64,000 bases of DNA. Source: Piezodorus guildinii (lineage: Eukaryota; Arthropoda; Insecta; Hemiptera; Pentatomidae). Location of the stretch: the NCBI GenBank assembly GCA_023052935.1, contig CM041292.1, positions 134,678,951-134,742,950 on the forward strand, read 5' to 3'. This document shows positions 44,868 through 55,408 of this stretch, piece by piece. The notes below the pieces were generated by a model. The model saw only the letters and a program-made list of their open reading frames with translations. It did not search any database and was not told the origin of the DNA. The position numbers and the translations under genes were made by a program. The number at the start of each line of letters is the position of its first letter. Within the stretch, counting starts at the first letter, position 1.

Positions 44868-45080
44868 TGCTACAGAGGCAGTTCTGAGTTAGACTTATAT
44901 AGATTTAATTGGGATAAAGTTCTTTAAAGACCACTTGATATGTCAGTACTTGATTAGCTTTGGTAAATGCTTGGGAACACCATTTTTCGTCCCCTCCGAA
45001 GGACAGCATAATTTAAAAATAATATCTGCCTTTGGATAATCCAAGGGCCATCTGCCAGGTTTGAACCCTCGACATAGTTC
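44868..45080 (-). repeat. SINE-1 copy, strongly diverged
   Basis: On the minus strand GGTTTGAACCTGGCAGATGG-like head and body words (CCTTCGGAGGGGACG) remain, but most of the body has drifted. An old insertion. Confidence 0.5.
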
Positions 45081-46561
45081 TTTTATGGTATATAATAGGC
45101 AGTATTTCTGTTATTCAAGTCATCAACCCATCCATACTTTTAATGATTCTTCTATGGAAAATATTAAGCACAAAAAAATTGTTTTTTCATGAACTGTCCA
45201 GCGACCTAATCACAGTAAAATATTGTGTTTTATGTGGTGGAGTTGGCATTTAATTAGTAAATTAAAACAGATTACAACAGAAGCCTATGTAATCTAATGT
45301 TAAGAAATCAAAGACCAAAAGGGACTATCTTTTTTTTAAATCTGAAAAAAAAGGATAAATGATAAAATCTGGTAAATAAATTACATCATTTTATTTAAAA
45401 AAGTAAATAAACCTAAAATAATGTTTGCCATTAAAACTATAATATTTTTAATGAAACAACTACAAATTTTATTTCGTGCAGTTGTATCTAAAAATATGTT
45501 CTTATCAAGTAAAATGATTTCCTAAATTTATTTAAAACTAAAAGTTCTAAGAATAAACAAAAATATGTAAAAATAAATAATAACATTTTCCGTGGTACAG
45601 TTTATCGATAATCGTTTCGATCATTGTCTGTCTATAAGAGCAATAATGTACTTCACTCTTTAACTTCTATCAAAAATCATTTTATTTTTTACAATATATA
45701 AACATACGTGATTCTTGAAATTAACCCAGAAATCCGAAACGCTTACATCACATGTTCAGCAAAATATTTATTTTAAGTAAAATAAAAAAATAAATAAACT
45801 CTATTCACATATTTACATATTGACAAAATGTTAGCAATGATTTTGGATGAGTCATCCTTCTTTAAAGTAAAATAAATATTACATTATACTGCTAAAAGTG
45901 ACAAAAAGGCGATTTTAACGCTTCACATCTGGGATCAAATCGCCAACCTCCCAAGGACACGTGAACCAAAAATATTAAGAATTCGAGCCTTGACAACTTA
46001 AGTTCTTCCTAGAGGTGCATTCGAAATAAATAATATGAAATTTTAAAATTCATATTTTTTTTTAAATTATAGCCTTTACTTTATTTGAAGCCTAGAATTT
46101 GTTATTGAATATTGAATTTTATAACACACAATAAAATAACAATATTGAATCAATAAACAATATTGAATCAATAAACAATATTGAATTTTATAACACACAA
46201 TAAAATTATTCCCCTTGATACTCTCGAACGTAATAAGGGGTCGCCTATCAATAGGTTTTATACGCTGGTTGATCATGAACCATCTGTCACTTACCAAGCC
46301 TATGTAATCTACACCACAGGCAGGTGCTCGACCATTGTGTCGATATCAATAGCAGTACATACAATACGGCTGACTACTGGGTTGCAAGCAAGTTTACTAT
46401 GATACACTGTATTACTTCATTGTAAATGTAAAATATAGCCAAAGCAGTGGGTTATGATTACTCTATGAGCGAGCAGGTGCGCGGATAGGAGCAAGCGAGG
46501 GTGTTATTTCGGGTGACTCATGGAAGCAGAATGGCAACATCAAGGAAATACTGTCTGTCAA
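45081..46561. other. No gene; 18-bp minisatellite at 46108-46206
   Basis: Mostly A/T-rich DNA. In 46108-46206 the unit AACAATATTGAATCAATA is repeated about two and a half times between two copies of TTGAATTTTATAACACACAA then TAAAA. No gene was recognised. Confidence 0.5.
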
Positions 46562-48052
46562 ACTATGAAATGAAATGAAAAGAAATTTTATTCAGGGACA
46601 GCTAGTCCCCTAAGAATAATATAAATGTACAATATAAGATTTAACTTCTGGCTATGTAGAATTTATCATATTATATACAGCCAGCATTTAATGAATTACA
46701 AACTATGATACATATGGATCTGCATATATAAAATATATACACACACACATATACACAAACACAAAGTCATAATGCAACTGTGAATAAATCCAAATAATAA
46801 AATATATTAAAACAAAACACAAAAAAAAAATAAAAAATAAAATAATAAGAAAATTGAGATAAAAATAAAGAGGCCAGATAGTTAAGTTTATAAAGGCACG
46901 GCAGATTGATGTTCCAGGAGATGGGTAAATAGATGGTGCTTAAAGGAAGTTAAGGATGGGCATGTACGAATCGACATGGGGAAGGAATTCCAAAATGAGG
47001 ATGCACGTATGACGAAAGATCTAATAAATAAATGAAGCAGTTCTGAGGGATGAAATGGGCAGGTTCAAGGGTAGGGATCTTGTGTTGAAGGAGTGGACAG
47101 AGGAGAGTGGGGTAAACAAATTGCAAATATAGAGGGATTTTTTGGTTCTGAAGGATTGCTAGAGGTAAGTCCCTAGGAAGCATTGCCGTCGGAATTTAGG
47201 GTAAAGCCACTTCAACTCGGTATATCAGGCAGAGACATGAGAGCGCTTGGGGATTCCGAAGATGAATCTAATAAAACAGTTCATTAATCTCTTCAGTCTC
47301 ATCTCAAGCATCTCGGACAGTCCGCCAAACACCAGGAAGCCATAATCGAAGTGGGGAAGATGAGAGAGGAAACTAGGAGCTGGCGGGTTTTAAGGGATAT
47401 TAAATCACGTAATCTGAGGAACTGTTTAAGAATGGCTATGGATTTTCTAGAAATTTGAGAAATGTGATTATTCCAGGATAGGTTTTGGTCGAGAAATATG
47501 CCTATGTTTTTAACGGACGTTTGGAAGATGATGGGTCTATGATTGAGGTAATGTAAGGGGTGGCAGGAGAGGGAGTTGAGCAGATGTTTGGAACCGATGA
47601 GGATAGCTTTCGTTTTATCAGCATTAAGTTTTAGACCATTCTTGATGGCCCATAAATTGATACTGTCAATGTCTTCTTGTAATTTTTGGACCATTTCAGG
47701 CATTTCGGAGGGATGGAAGGAAAGGTAAAATTGGAGATCATCGGCACGTAGGAGGTATTTAGAGTGAAGTATGGAATTGGGTAGATCATTAACATAAATA
47801 GAGAATAGGATTAGAGAGAGAGCAGATCCCTGAGGAAATCCATGTGTTAGCAGAATAGGTGAGGTAGGAGGTTTATTTGGGATTATCACAGTTTGAATTC
47901 GAGCGGACAGAAAGGAAAGAAACCAGTTTATGGCACTACCGGATATTGATAGGTTTCGGAGTTTGGGGAGGATTTCATGGTTTACCATATCAAAGGCTTT
48001 TGAGAAGTCAAAGAGGACCAGGATTGATATTTTTTGTTTGTCTAGCTAAACT
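46562..48052 (-). mobile_element. 5'-truncated CR1/L2-like LINE
   Basis: Minus-strand copy that starts within the reverse transcriptase at about 48052 and ends with the 3' hairpin GGGACTAGCTGTCCC, then TGAATAAAATTTC and a (TTTCA)n-like tail at 46562-46585. It is the longest 3' half of this family in the window and serves as reference for the fragments at 27682, 29473, 31080 and 37165. No clear target duplication was found. Confidence 0.83.
47299..48040 (-). pseudogene. CR1/L2-like reverse transcriptase fragment
   Basis: The frame shows ILVLFDFSKAFDMVNHEIL (catalytic Asp motif), GFPQGSALSLILFS in place of the usual GVPQGS, and YLLRADDLQFYLSF. The tyrosine of the YADD motif is replaced by arginine, and the first proline-glycine motif is also changed. 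It stops at 47299, while homology continues in the same strand with further stops. An inactive fragment; the ATG at 47988 is internal, not a true start. Confidence 0.85.
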
Positions 48053-48179
48053 ACAAATCAGGAAAAGGAAATGTGCCAAACTAAAAAGCACCATTTGATT
48101 ATTTACAATATGGTTCAAAAGTAAAATTAATCAACTAATATTGTAAACACTACATAAGACGTAACTAAAAAGTTTAAGC

Positions 48180-48345
48180 GAGAGTTTAATCAAAATCATC
48201 GGAGAAGTTTCTGAGAAAATCTTAAAAAGGTGCAATATGCATGATATAAAGTGGTTCTTCTGGTAAGCCGATTTAGATGAAAAAGTTTTTGTAACATCTC
48301 GGGCGTATAGTTGTCTTGAAAATTTCAGTTTCATAGGACTTTTCG
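48180..48345 (+). mobile_element. Rep-A fragment, left of the Jockey insertion
   Basis: Contains GAGTTTAATCAAAATCATCG, TTCTGGTAAGCCGATTTAGA and GGGCGTATAGTTGTCTTGAA. It ends with the target duplication ATAGGACTTTTCG (48333-48345). The same repeat continues at 52780. Confidence 0.85.
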
Positions 48346-48680
48346 GGAGGATCGCCATGGTGACCGTGTAGTGATAAGCATGTGCTCTCATTGTCTCTAT
48401 TGGAAATGTGATTTATTCATTTTTAAAAGTTGTATTTAAGACTGATTATTAGCTCAAACGGACAAGTTATAAGTCTAGTTTAAGAAGTTATAATAAGTTA
48501 AAGGATTTATAAGTGAGTAACTACCAACAAAGTGGAAAACATGTAAAGTGTGTAAGGTTAGTTTTATTTAAACATTATCTTACCTAATTTAACAAGTTTA
48601 AAACTTTAAAACATTGTGTGATTGTGCTAATATTGTCTCAAGCATTGTTTTTGTGCAAGTAAATAGACGTTTAGGGAGAA

Positions 48681-49928
48681 ATGGCGTCCGAAAATGTAGC
48701 GAATATGGACCTACAAGAGGCAGGTTCTTCAACCATGCCAGAAGAAAATAACGAGTGGGGGGTGATTACAGGACGAAAAAGGCCATCATCCTCAACAGAT
48801 TCCAGGCTATACACAAAAAAATCAAATACCGTCGAAACCAGCAATAGATATGACCCTCTTTTAAATATAACTGCGGAACCCGAGAAACAATCGAAGCAAA
48901 CAGAAAATAACAAAGTTAAGCCACCACCAATATTCCTAAAAGGAATACAGAATATAGAAGGATTAATTGCGTTTTTAAAAAAAGAAATAGGCTCTAGCTA
49001 CTTCACTATAAAATCAACAGCCAGAAATTTAATAGTATACCCAGCCACCCCAGACTCTTACAGAACAGCTGTTCGGTGCTTAAAAAAAGTAAATGCCGAC
49101 TACCACACGTATCAACTTTCGGAAGACAAAAACCCAAGAGTAGTTATTAAAGGACTTCATCCATCCACACCAACATCAATAATAAGTGAAGAACTAAAAG
49201 CTAAGGGCTATGAAGCTGTGAACATTACGAATGCTATCTCAGCCAGAACCAAACTACCTCTTCAAATGTTCTTTGTCGATATTTCTAAAAATACATTTAA
49301 TGAGAAAGTATTTGAATTAAACCACATTTATTATACAAGGATAAAAGTAGAAGAAATTCGAAAAAAGAGGGAAATACCTCAGTGCTTCAGATGCCAGGGA
49401 TTTGCCCATACAAAATCGTACTGTAATCACCAACCACGCTGCGTACGATGCGGAGAGGCCCATGAAAGCGCTGCATGCATAAAAACTAGGGAGACGCCGA
49501 CCAAATGCGCTAACTGCGGAGGGGCACACCCCGCTAATTACAGAGGATGCCAGGCCCTCAAGAACCTGCGAGCTCAGAGGACCCAGAGTTACCGCCCTGC
49601 ACCGGTAGCTGCCCCACCTCCTCCGGATCTAGGACATTTTCCAGCCCTGCCGAACGTTCTTCAACATCAGCCTCTGGAACCTGTCGGTGTAAACCCCAGA
49701 ATGGAACGCCCAAACTGCCCTCGGCCCAATGTGGAAGCTCAGCCTCAGCCGCATCTAAGATCAGGTATGAGGGAAGACAGTAGTCAGTTGGTACCACCAG
49801 CTGGCTCTGAGCCTTATTTACAATCCAACATACTTAATAATTTAAATGCCCTCATTCAGCCCCTTTACAGCCTAATTAGCCAAATAACGCACTTAACACA
49901 AGCATTAGCAGTAACTTATGGACCTTAG
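48681..49928 (+). CDS. Jockey ORF1: nucleic-acid-binding Gag-like protein
   Basis: 415 residues. The N-terminus is polar and low in complexity. A conserved segment from about residue 135 to 230 resembles the domain that precedes the zinc knuckles in Jockey and HeT-A Gag proteins. Three zinc knuckles follow: CX2CX4HX4C (Cys235 to Cys248), CX2CX3HX4C (Cys254 to Cys266), and CX2CX3HX6C (Cys276 to Cys290). A Pro-rich tail ends the protein. The family coats element RNA and forms the particle with ORF2. The ATG at 48681 is 335 bp from the element start and matches the start region of the second copy. The stop overlaps ORF2 by 11 nt. Confidence 0.93.
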   Translation: MASENVANMDLQEAGSSTMPEENNEWGVITGRKRPSSSTDSRLYTKKSNTVETSNRYDPLLNITAEPEKQSKQTENNKVKPPPIFLKGIQNIEGLIAFLKKEIGSSYFTIKSTARNLIVYPATPDSYRTAVRCLKKVNADYHTYQLSEDKNPRVVIKGLHPSTPTSIISEELKAKGYEAVNITNAISARTKLPLQMFFVDISKNTFNEKVFELNHIYYTRIKVEEIRKKREIPQCFRCQGFAHTKSYCNHQPRCVRCGEAHESAACIKTRETPTKCANCGGAHPANYRGCQALKNLRAQRTQSYRPAPVAAPPPPDLGHFPALPNVLQHQPLEPVGVNPRMERPNCPRPNVEAQPQPHLRSGMREDSSQLVPPAGSEPYLQSNILNNLNALIQPLYSLISQITHLTQALAVTYGP

Positions 49929-52620
49929 TTCTTTAACTGTTGGCTCCCTGTCAATCCTTCTTTGGAATACTAACGGACTACTTCGACATAAGACTGAATT
50001 GGAAATTTATCTTCATCAAAAACGTATCGACATTGTACTTTTGAAAGAAACTCATCTCACATCACGCAACAAACTTTCTATACCTAACTATAATTTATAC
50101 AGAACAGACCATCCCGACAATACTGCACACGGAGGGACAGCTATTTTAATAAAATCGACCCTAAAACATTACCCTATACACGTAGACTCAACGGCTCAGA
50201 TACAAATAACAGGAATACAGTTACAGACTAAATACAAAAATATAACACTAGCTTCTATTTACTGCCCTCCTAAATATATCATTACCGATCAAATGTTTAT
50301 TGATTTATTTAACTCGTTTGGTAGAACATTCCTGGCAGGGGGTGACTTTAATGCAAAACACAAAACTTGGGGTTCTCGTTTGTGCACACCAAGGGGCAGA
50401 AAACTCAAATTTGCTATTGACCACTTATCATTGAACGTATTTTCTCCTGACAAACCGACTTACTTACCAAATTCTTGTCACAAAAAACCTGACGTACTCG
50501 ACATATTTGTAGCCAAAGATTTAACGACTCTACCGATTACAGTTACAACTGAAACAGACCTTGGCTCAGATCATTTACCGGTGAACCTGATGTTGGGGGT
50601 GGAGAAATTCTTTGTGGAAAGAAGACAGTCGCTTACCTACGGAATCGTGGATTGGGATCTATTCAATAAGCATATTAATGCCCAACTCACTGTCCCTAAA
50701 GCACTAAAAACTGAAAAAGACTTAGAAGATGCTGTTGAACTCTTCACTTCGACCGTTCAAGAAGCTGCATGGTCCTCACAACAAATAAGGAGAAGACCAG
50801 GAATAACTTCGCCATCCTACCCTCAATATATCAGGGACCTAATCCGAGCCAAGAGACGATCACGAAAACAATGGCAAACTAACAGACTTCCTTCAGACAG
50901 ACGAATCTTCAACAAACTTAACAATGAACTTAAAAGAGAAATACGAAAATTCAAACAAACTAACTTTGACAAATATCTGGAAAACCTGACAACCGACGAC
51001 AACAGCCTTTGGCGACATACCAAACGAATTCTGAAACAACGAGAAGTTTCTGCCCCATTGAGAAACGATGATGGTTCTTGGGCCGTGTCGGATAAAGACA
51101 AATCTGAAATCTTCGTTGACTATCTTTCAAGTGTTTTTCAACCTCACACAGACTTAACAGACATACAACACGAAAATTATGTACAGAAATTCTTGGACTC
51201 TCCTCTTCCCATGTCTCTTCCACCAAAATCCTTTACTCCTTCCGAGGTATCTAGACAGATTATGAAAATGCCGAAAAGAAAGACTCCTGGTTACGACCTT
51301 ATCACAGCTGAGGTGCTTCAAAAAATCCCCAGAAAAGCTTTAGTATTTCTTACTACATTATACAATGCTATACTCAGGACGACCAAATTCCCCATTCAAT
51401 GGAAATATTCTACGATTTCAATGATACATAAACCTAACAAAGACAAATACAGACCTGATTCCTACAGACCAATTAGCCTTCTTCCAGTATGCTCAAAAAT
51501 ATTTGAAAAATTATTGTACGGACGCATTATTAACATACTGACTGACCACAACATATTACCAGACCATCAATTCGGATTTCGCTCTTTTCACTCCACAACA
51601 CAACAGCTACACAGAGTAACGGACTTTATTTCCACTGCACTTGAACTAAAACAATACGCTTCTGGGGCATTTTTGGATGTTACTCAAGCTTTTGATAGGG
51701 TGTGGCACCAGGGTCTTCTTTTTAAACTAAAACCCATACTTCCAAGCACTTATTATCTAGTTTTACAATCTTTTCTCTATGACCGCTTCTTTTCTGTCCG
51801 ACAGGGTTCCGAGACCTCATCAGTCAAGCCATTCTCTGCAGGTGTACCCCAAGGTTCTATTCTGGCCCCACTTCTGTACTTAATATACACATATGACTTA
51901 CCGACAAACGAAAACATCCTAACTGCGACATATGCCGACGACACTGCAATTATTACTAAAAACACAGACCCTACACAGGCCAGTATGACTTTGCAACATC
52001 ACTTAGACAATGTACAAAACTGGTGTAGGAAATGGAAATTAAAGATTAACCACGAGAAATCACTACATATTACATTTACACTTAGACGCGGAATCTGCCC
52101 TTCAGTTTACATAGACAATCACCAGATACCACAATCAAACACAGTAACGTACTTAGGACTTATTTTTGACAAAAGGTTGACATGGGGCCCACACGTCAAG
52201 ACTAAACGTAAAACTCTAAATTTTCGACTGAGACTATTGTATTCGATACTTCATAGACATTCTAAATTACCTATCAGACAGAAACTTAACGTATACACTT
52301 ATTTATTAAAACCAATATGGACTTACGCTTGCCAAATATACGGACCTGCTAAAAAGACACACATACGAAAAATACAAACATTTCAATCGCAATTTTTAAG
52401 ACTAGCAATGAACTCACCACCATATGTTTCAAACGATACCCTTCATACTAACTTACGTATTCCTACTATAACAAACCACATTCGATCGACTTACAAACGA
52501 TTTCACGACAAACTAAATGGACACATAAACAAACTTGTACAAAACATGGCTACAACCGACATACCATCCATAACTCGGCGTAGGCTGAAAAGGAGTTGGA
52601 TGAGGGACCTCCTGACCTAA
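49918..52620 (+). CDS. Jockey ORF2: AP endonuclease and reverse transcriptase
   Basis: 900 residues, usual for the clade. The N-terminal endonuclease keeps the catalytic residues expected of the AP family: Asn17 (WNTNG), Glu44 (KETHL), Asp143 and Asn145 (GGDFNAKH), Asp195, and Asp218-His219 (GSDH). The reverse transcriptase shows YRPISLLPV (about 512-523), FGFR (552-555), Asp587 in FLDVTQAFD, GVPQGS (642-647) and YADD (672-675). A basic C-terminal region ends in RRRLKRSWMRDLL. It nicks target DNA and primes cDNA synthesis from element RNA. The start codon lies inside the end of ORF1 (ATGGACCTTAG), so translation probably depends on reinitiation or coupling. Confidence 0.95.
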   Translation: MDLSSLTVGSLSILLWNTNGLLRHKTELEIYLHQKRIDIVLLKETHLTSRNKLSIPNYNLYRTDHPDNTAHGGTAILIKSTLKHYPIHVDSTAQIQITGIQLQTKYKNITLASIYCPPKYIITDQMFIDLFNSFGRTFLAGGDFNAKHKTWGSRLCTPRGRKLKFAIDHLSLNVFSPDKPTYLPNSCHKKPDVLDIFVAKDLTTLPITVTTETDLGSDHLPVNLMLGVEKFFVERRQSLTYGIVDWDLFNKHINAQLTVPKALKTEKDLEDAVELFTSTVQEAAWSSQQIRRRPGITSPSYPQYIRDLIRAKRRSRKQWQTNRLPSDRRIFNKLNNELKREIRKFKQTNFDKYLENLTTDDNSLWRHTKRILKQREVSAPLRNDDGSWAVSDKDKSEIFVDYLSSVFQPHTDLTDIQHENYVQKFLDSPLPMSLPPKSFTPSEVSRQIMKMPKRKTPGYDLITAEVLQKIPRKALVFLTTLYNAILRTTKFPIQWKYSTISMIHKPNKDKYRPDSYRPISLLPVCSKIFEKLLYGRIINILTDHNILPDHQFGFRSFHSTTQQLHRVTDFISTALELKQYASGAFLDVTQAFDRVWHQGLLFKLKPILPSTYYLVLQSFLYDRFFSVRQGSETSSVKPFSAGVPQGSILAPLLYLIYTYDLPTNENILTATYADDTAIITKNTDPTQASMTLQHHLDNVQNWCRKWKLKINHEKSLHITFTLRRGICPSVYIDNHQIPQSNTVTYLGLIFDKRLTWGPHVKTKRKTLNFRLRLLYSILHRHSKLPIRQKLNVYTYLLKPIWTYACQIYGPAKKTHIRKIQTFQSQFLRLAMNSPPYVSNDTLHTNLRIPTITNHIRSTYKRFHDKLNGHINKLVQNMATTDIPSITRRRLKRSWMRDLLT

Positions 52621-52779
52621 AAATATAGTTCTGCTGAATGTCAGGAGGATGCACCACTGGGTGCTGTCTCCCTCATGCCTGACCACGCCATGTTTACTTA
52701 GATTTTAGCACATTTGCTTATTGTAATTTTTTTACAGGTGTAAATAAAATATTAAGTGAAAAAGAAAAAAAAAAAAAAA

Positions 52780-52978
52780 ATAGGACTTTTCGTATCCGCC
52801 CGGAATTACTGACCAAATACGCGGACACATACACATACACACACACAGAACTTTTTCCGGAACTTGGTTATTTTTACTCAGGGGACCCTAAAAAACGTGA
52901 ATTTCCGTTGAAAACAGGAACTCGAAAATTTTCACGACCGCAATACTTTCCATTACTATATATAGTAAGTGAAAGCAA
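52780..52978 (+). mobile_element. Rep-A fragment, right of the Jockey insertion
   Basis: Starts with the repeated target site, then TATCCGCCCGGAATTACTGA and CACACACACACAGAACTTTT. It ends with TTACTATATATAGTAA (the family's right-end palindrome) and GTGAAAG. Together with 48180-48345 it reconstitutes the right part of one Rep-A copy. Confidence 0.85.
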
Positions 52979-54180
52979 AAAAAGTTAAACAAATTTAAAA
53001 CTTCCTAAAACTATTGGATAAAAGAGGAAATTGAAAATCATATATTTAATTTTCGTAAAGCACTAAAAACTGTAATTAAATTTAACATATTATAAATTAA
53101 TTATAAATGTAAAGACAACTCATTTCAATTTTTTTTTAGTAAAATTACATTCTGACCCACAAGGGCATTGGTATTAGGAGACTTCATTCACACAATATTA
53201 AAAAAATAATAACAATATTTTTTTTAATTATTAGCCATCTTAAACACTAATTGCAATCTTAAATGAATTGTTGATTGCAATCGAGGAAATGAGTCACACT
53301 TAGGTATATTATAAAGCTTTACATCTTACTTTAAAATAAGATTGAGGAAAACGCTTAACTAGGTTGTTAAACTTTTTTTTTATTAAGTTAAATTTAACTG
53401 TACAAAGGAATAACTTATTTATCACAAAAATTTATTGTTTGATAAAATATTGTTCTTAATTGATTACAAAAATATATTCAAATTCAACATAACTCGAATC
53501 CAAACCCGTTTAAAAATTGATAGAAGAAGAAACACGTGCACTTGGTAACATTTATAATACTAAACATATTTAAATACGTATCTACAAAATATTTTATTCG
53601 TTATAACATCATTCAAATTTAATAATTTATCGTAGTGACAGCAACAACGGGGAACAAAGAGTTAACTAGAATGTACAATTGACAGCAGTACATTAATAAG
53701 AAACAGTTACCTTTATAAACTTGACAATATCAAACTTTTCCCACGGCTATTAAAATGAACAATGATTAGGCGAATTTTTTTAAGTTCACAAGACAAAACA
53801 CAACATAAAAAATAGGCAAAAGTTTTCAAAAATTCAGGAAAAAGGAAGTAATTATTAGCTAATTATCCATAGGACATGGAGAATTTCACGTGGGTACCAC
53901 CATCATGACAAAATGCTACCACCCGTGAAGAAAAAAACAACTGAATAATTCCGAAATTCTAATAACTATAAATTATCTTATTTTGATTTCCTTTTTTGTT
54001 TAAATTGGGCGTGACAAGGAGAAAGTAAATAGAGATACGCGAAAAAAAAAAATCTGTATTGCGTTTAAATACATAAAAAAAATCTACAATCACATAAAAA
54101 CAGTAAATGTATTATCATTGGAACAGATATAAAATTTAAATGGACAGTATAAAAACAATAAAATTAAACTCGAAATAAAA
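52979..54180. other. No gene recognised
   Basis: A/T-rich DNA without a supported ORF or repeat family. Confidence 0.4.
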
Positions 54181-55050
54181 TTGGATAATTACAAACAGTT
54201 CTAGCAATTTTTAAAAACATAATATGTTTGTGATGATAAATTGATTTCGTAAATATATTATCACAAAATACTAAACATTTCTAGCTATCTTTAAAAACAT
54301 ATAACCTTCTTCCCTTCACTCCATTAATACAAATTAAATAAATTATAAACATTTTATGTATTGAATTACAAATAATTCTTTGAGTTCGCTCTGAAGCTGT
54401 CATGTCTGATCTGGAGTTGAGGTGAAAACGTATTAATTTCAAGAAACACGTCGGAGACGTGAAGGGAATACTTTTGTTATTCTTTTATATTCGACGATTG
54501 CTATTATAATTTTTTTTTTTTTTTTTTGCTACACAAGTAAATTTTTATATTCAACATATACTTTTTTGAGCAACGTCACTTAGAATACACCTACTTAAGC
54601 GAAAAAATATAAAATAACTGTAAACGTGTGTTGAGGATTTATGCGTTTTGAAGGTTACTTTAAAGATGCAAAAAGAAATATCCTTAACTATAAAACTGTA
54701 ATCAAATTACGAGCCGTTAAAATTAGATTTTGATAATGTTTAAGTAAACTGGTTTCAAAGATGTTAAGCATAAACTAAAATAACTTCGATAGCAAAGTTG
54801 GTTGGGGGTTAGTTGCTCAAGGATTGGTTGGGTCAAGAAAACCTAAATAATAATACTAATAAGATTTTTTTTTTTTTTTTTTTGCGCCAACGTTTTGGCC
54901 TACATTGTAGGACTTTATCAGGATCGACTTTGAGATTATCTCAAAAAAATCAATATATATTTAATAAATTATGAACATATTATATATTAAATTACCAAAC
55001 AATCCTTTGAATTTCTCTAAAGCTGTCCTGTCTGATTTAGAGTTGAAGTA
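54181..55050. repeat. Diverged direct repeats in a terminal-repeat region
   Basis: 54330-54435 and 54955-55050 are diverged direct copies; both read TTAAATAAATTATAAACAT-like, then CTTTGAGTTCGCTCTGAAGC-like, then GTCTGATCTGGAGTTGAGGT-like. A second small pair (TTTTTAAAAACATA) lies at about 54210 and 54290. With the hammerhead-like motifs at 54884 and 55107 this looks like a decayed terminal-repeat structure. Confidence 0.5.
54884..54927 (-). ncRNA. Hammerhead-like motif, degenerate
   Basis: On the minus strand: ATC, CTGATAA, A, stem GTCCTAC with GTAGGCC around AAT (six of seven pairs), AAAAC, GTT, GGC. Both conserved boxes carry a change, so catalysis is unlikely. It is opposed by the motif at 55107. 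Confidence 0.45.
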
Positions 55051-55106
55051 AAATAAAAAAATAGTGTTGGGTGATAATCAATCCCATCAATCCCTAACTA
55101 AATCAA

Positions 55107-55148
55107 TCCCAGTGAAGGCTCACAATGTAGGCCGAAACGTCAGCACAC
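55107..55148 (+). ncRNA. Hammerhead-like motif, degenerate
   Basis: CCCAGTGA replaces CTGANGA, then AGGCTCACAATGTAGGCCG, AAACGTCAGCAC. The stem is short with a wobble pair. The GAAACGTC box is intact. It forms an inverted pair with 54884-54927. Confidence 0.4.
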
Positions 55149-55408
55149 AAATAAACTAAGTTTTCTACCATATTTTCTCAACGGTTAACGATAATTCATC
55201 ATTTAAAATAACCGAGTTGTTTTAGAGAACGCTGTCACAGACATTACAAATGCCTTCATTGTTGCCAGTGTCACTTGACCTTGTATTAATAAATGAAAGT
55301 TAGGAAATAAAAAATAAGTCTTTACAAAATAGTATTTTTAACTTATTGCTGATAAACGTTTAAAACAAGTTTGCTGACCGATTCAATTTTACCAACCTAT
55401 TACTAAAT

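Larger units (their letters stand above)
48346..52779 (+). mobile_element. Full-length Jockey-clade LINE with both ORFs intact
   Basis: The element has a 335-bp 5' UTR, two overlapping ORFs, a short 3' UTR with AATAAA (about 52743) and a poly(A) tail to 52779. ATAGGACTTTTCG occurs at 48333-48345 and again at 52780-52792, so both ends are fixed by a 13-bp target duplication. Removing it rejoins a Rep-A copy. The absence of stops in both ORFs and the perfect duplication suggest a fairly recent insertion. Its relatives here are at 3755, 13686 and 56084. Confidence 0.95.

Noticed and set aside
48671..48913. Minus-strand ORF opposite Jockey ORF1
   Set aside because: It is a shadow of the intact ORF1 on the plus strand; the same applies to the frames opposite or overlapping the ORFs at 49558-49797, 50823-51226 and 58339-58659.
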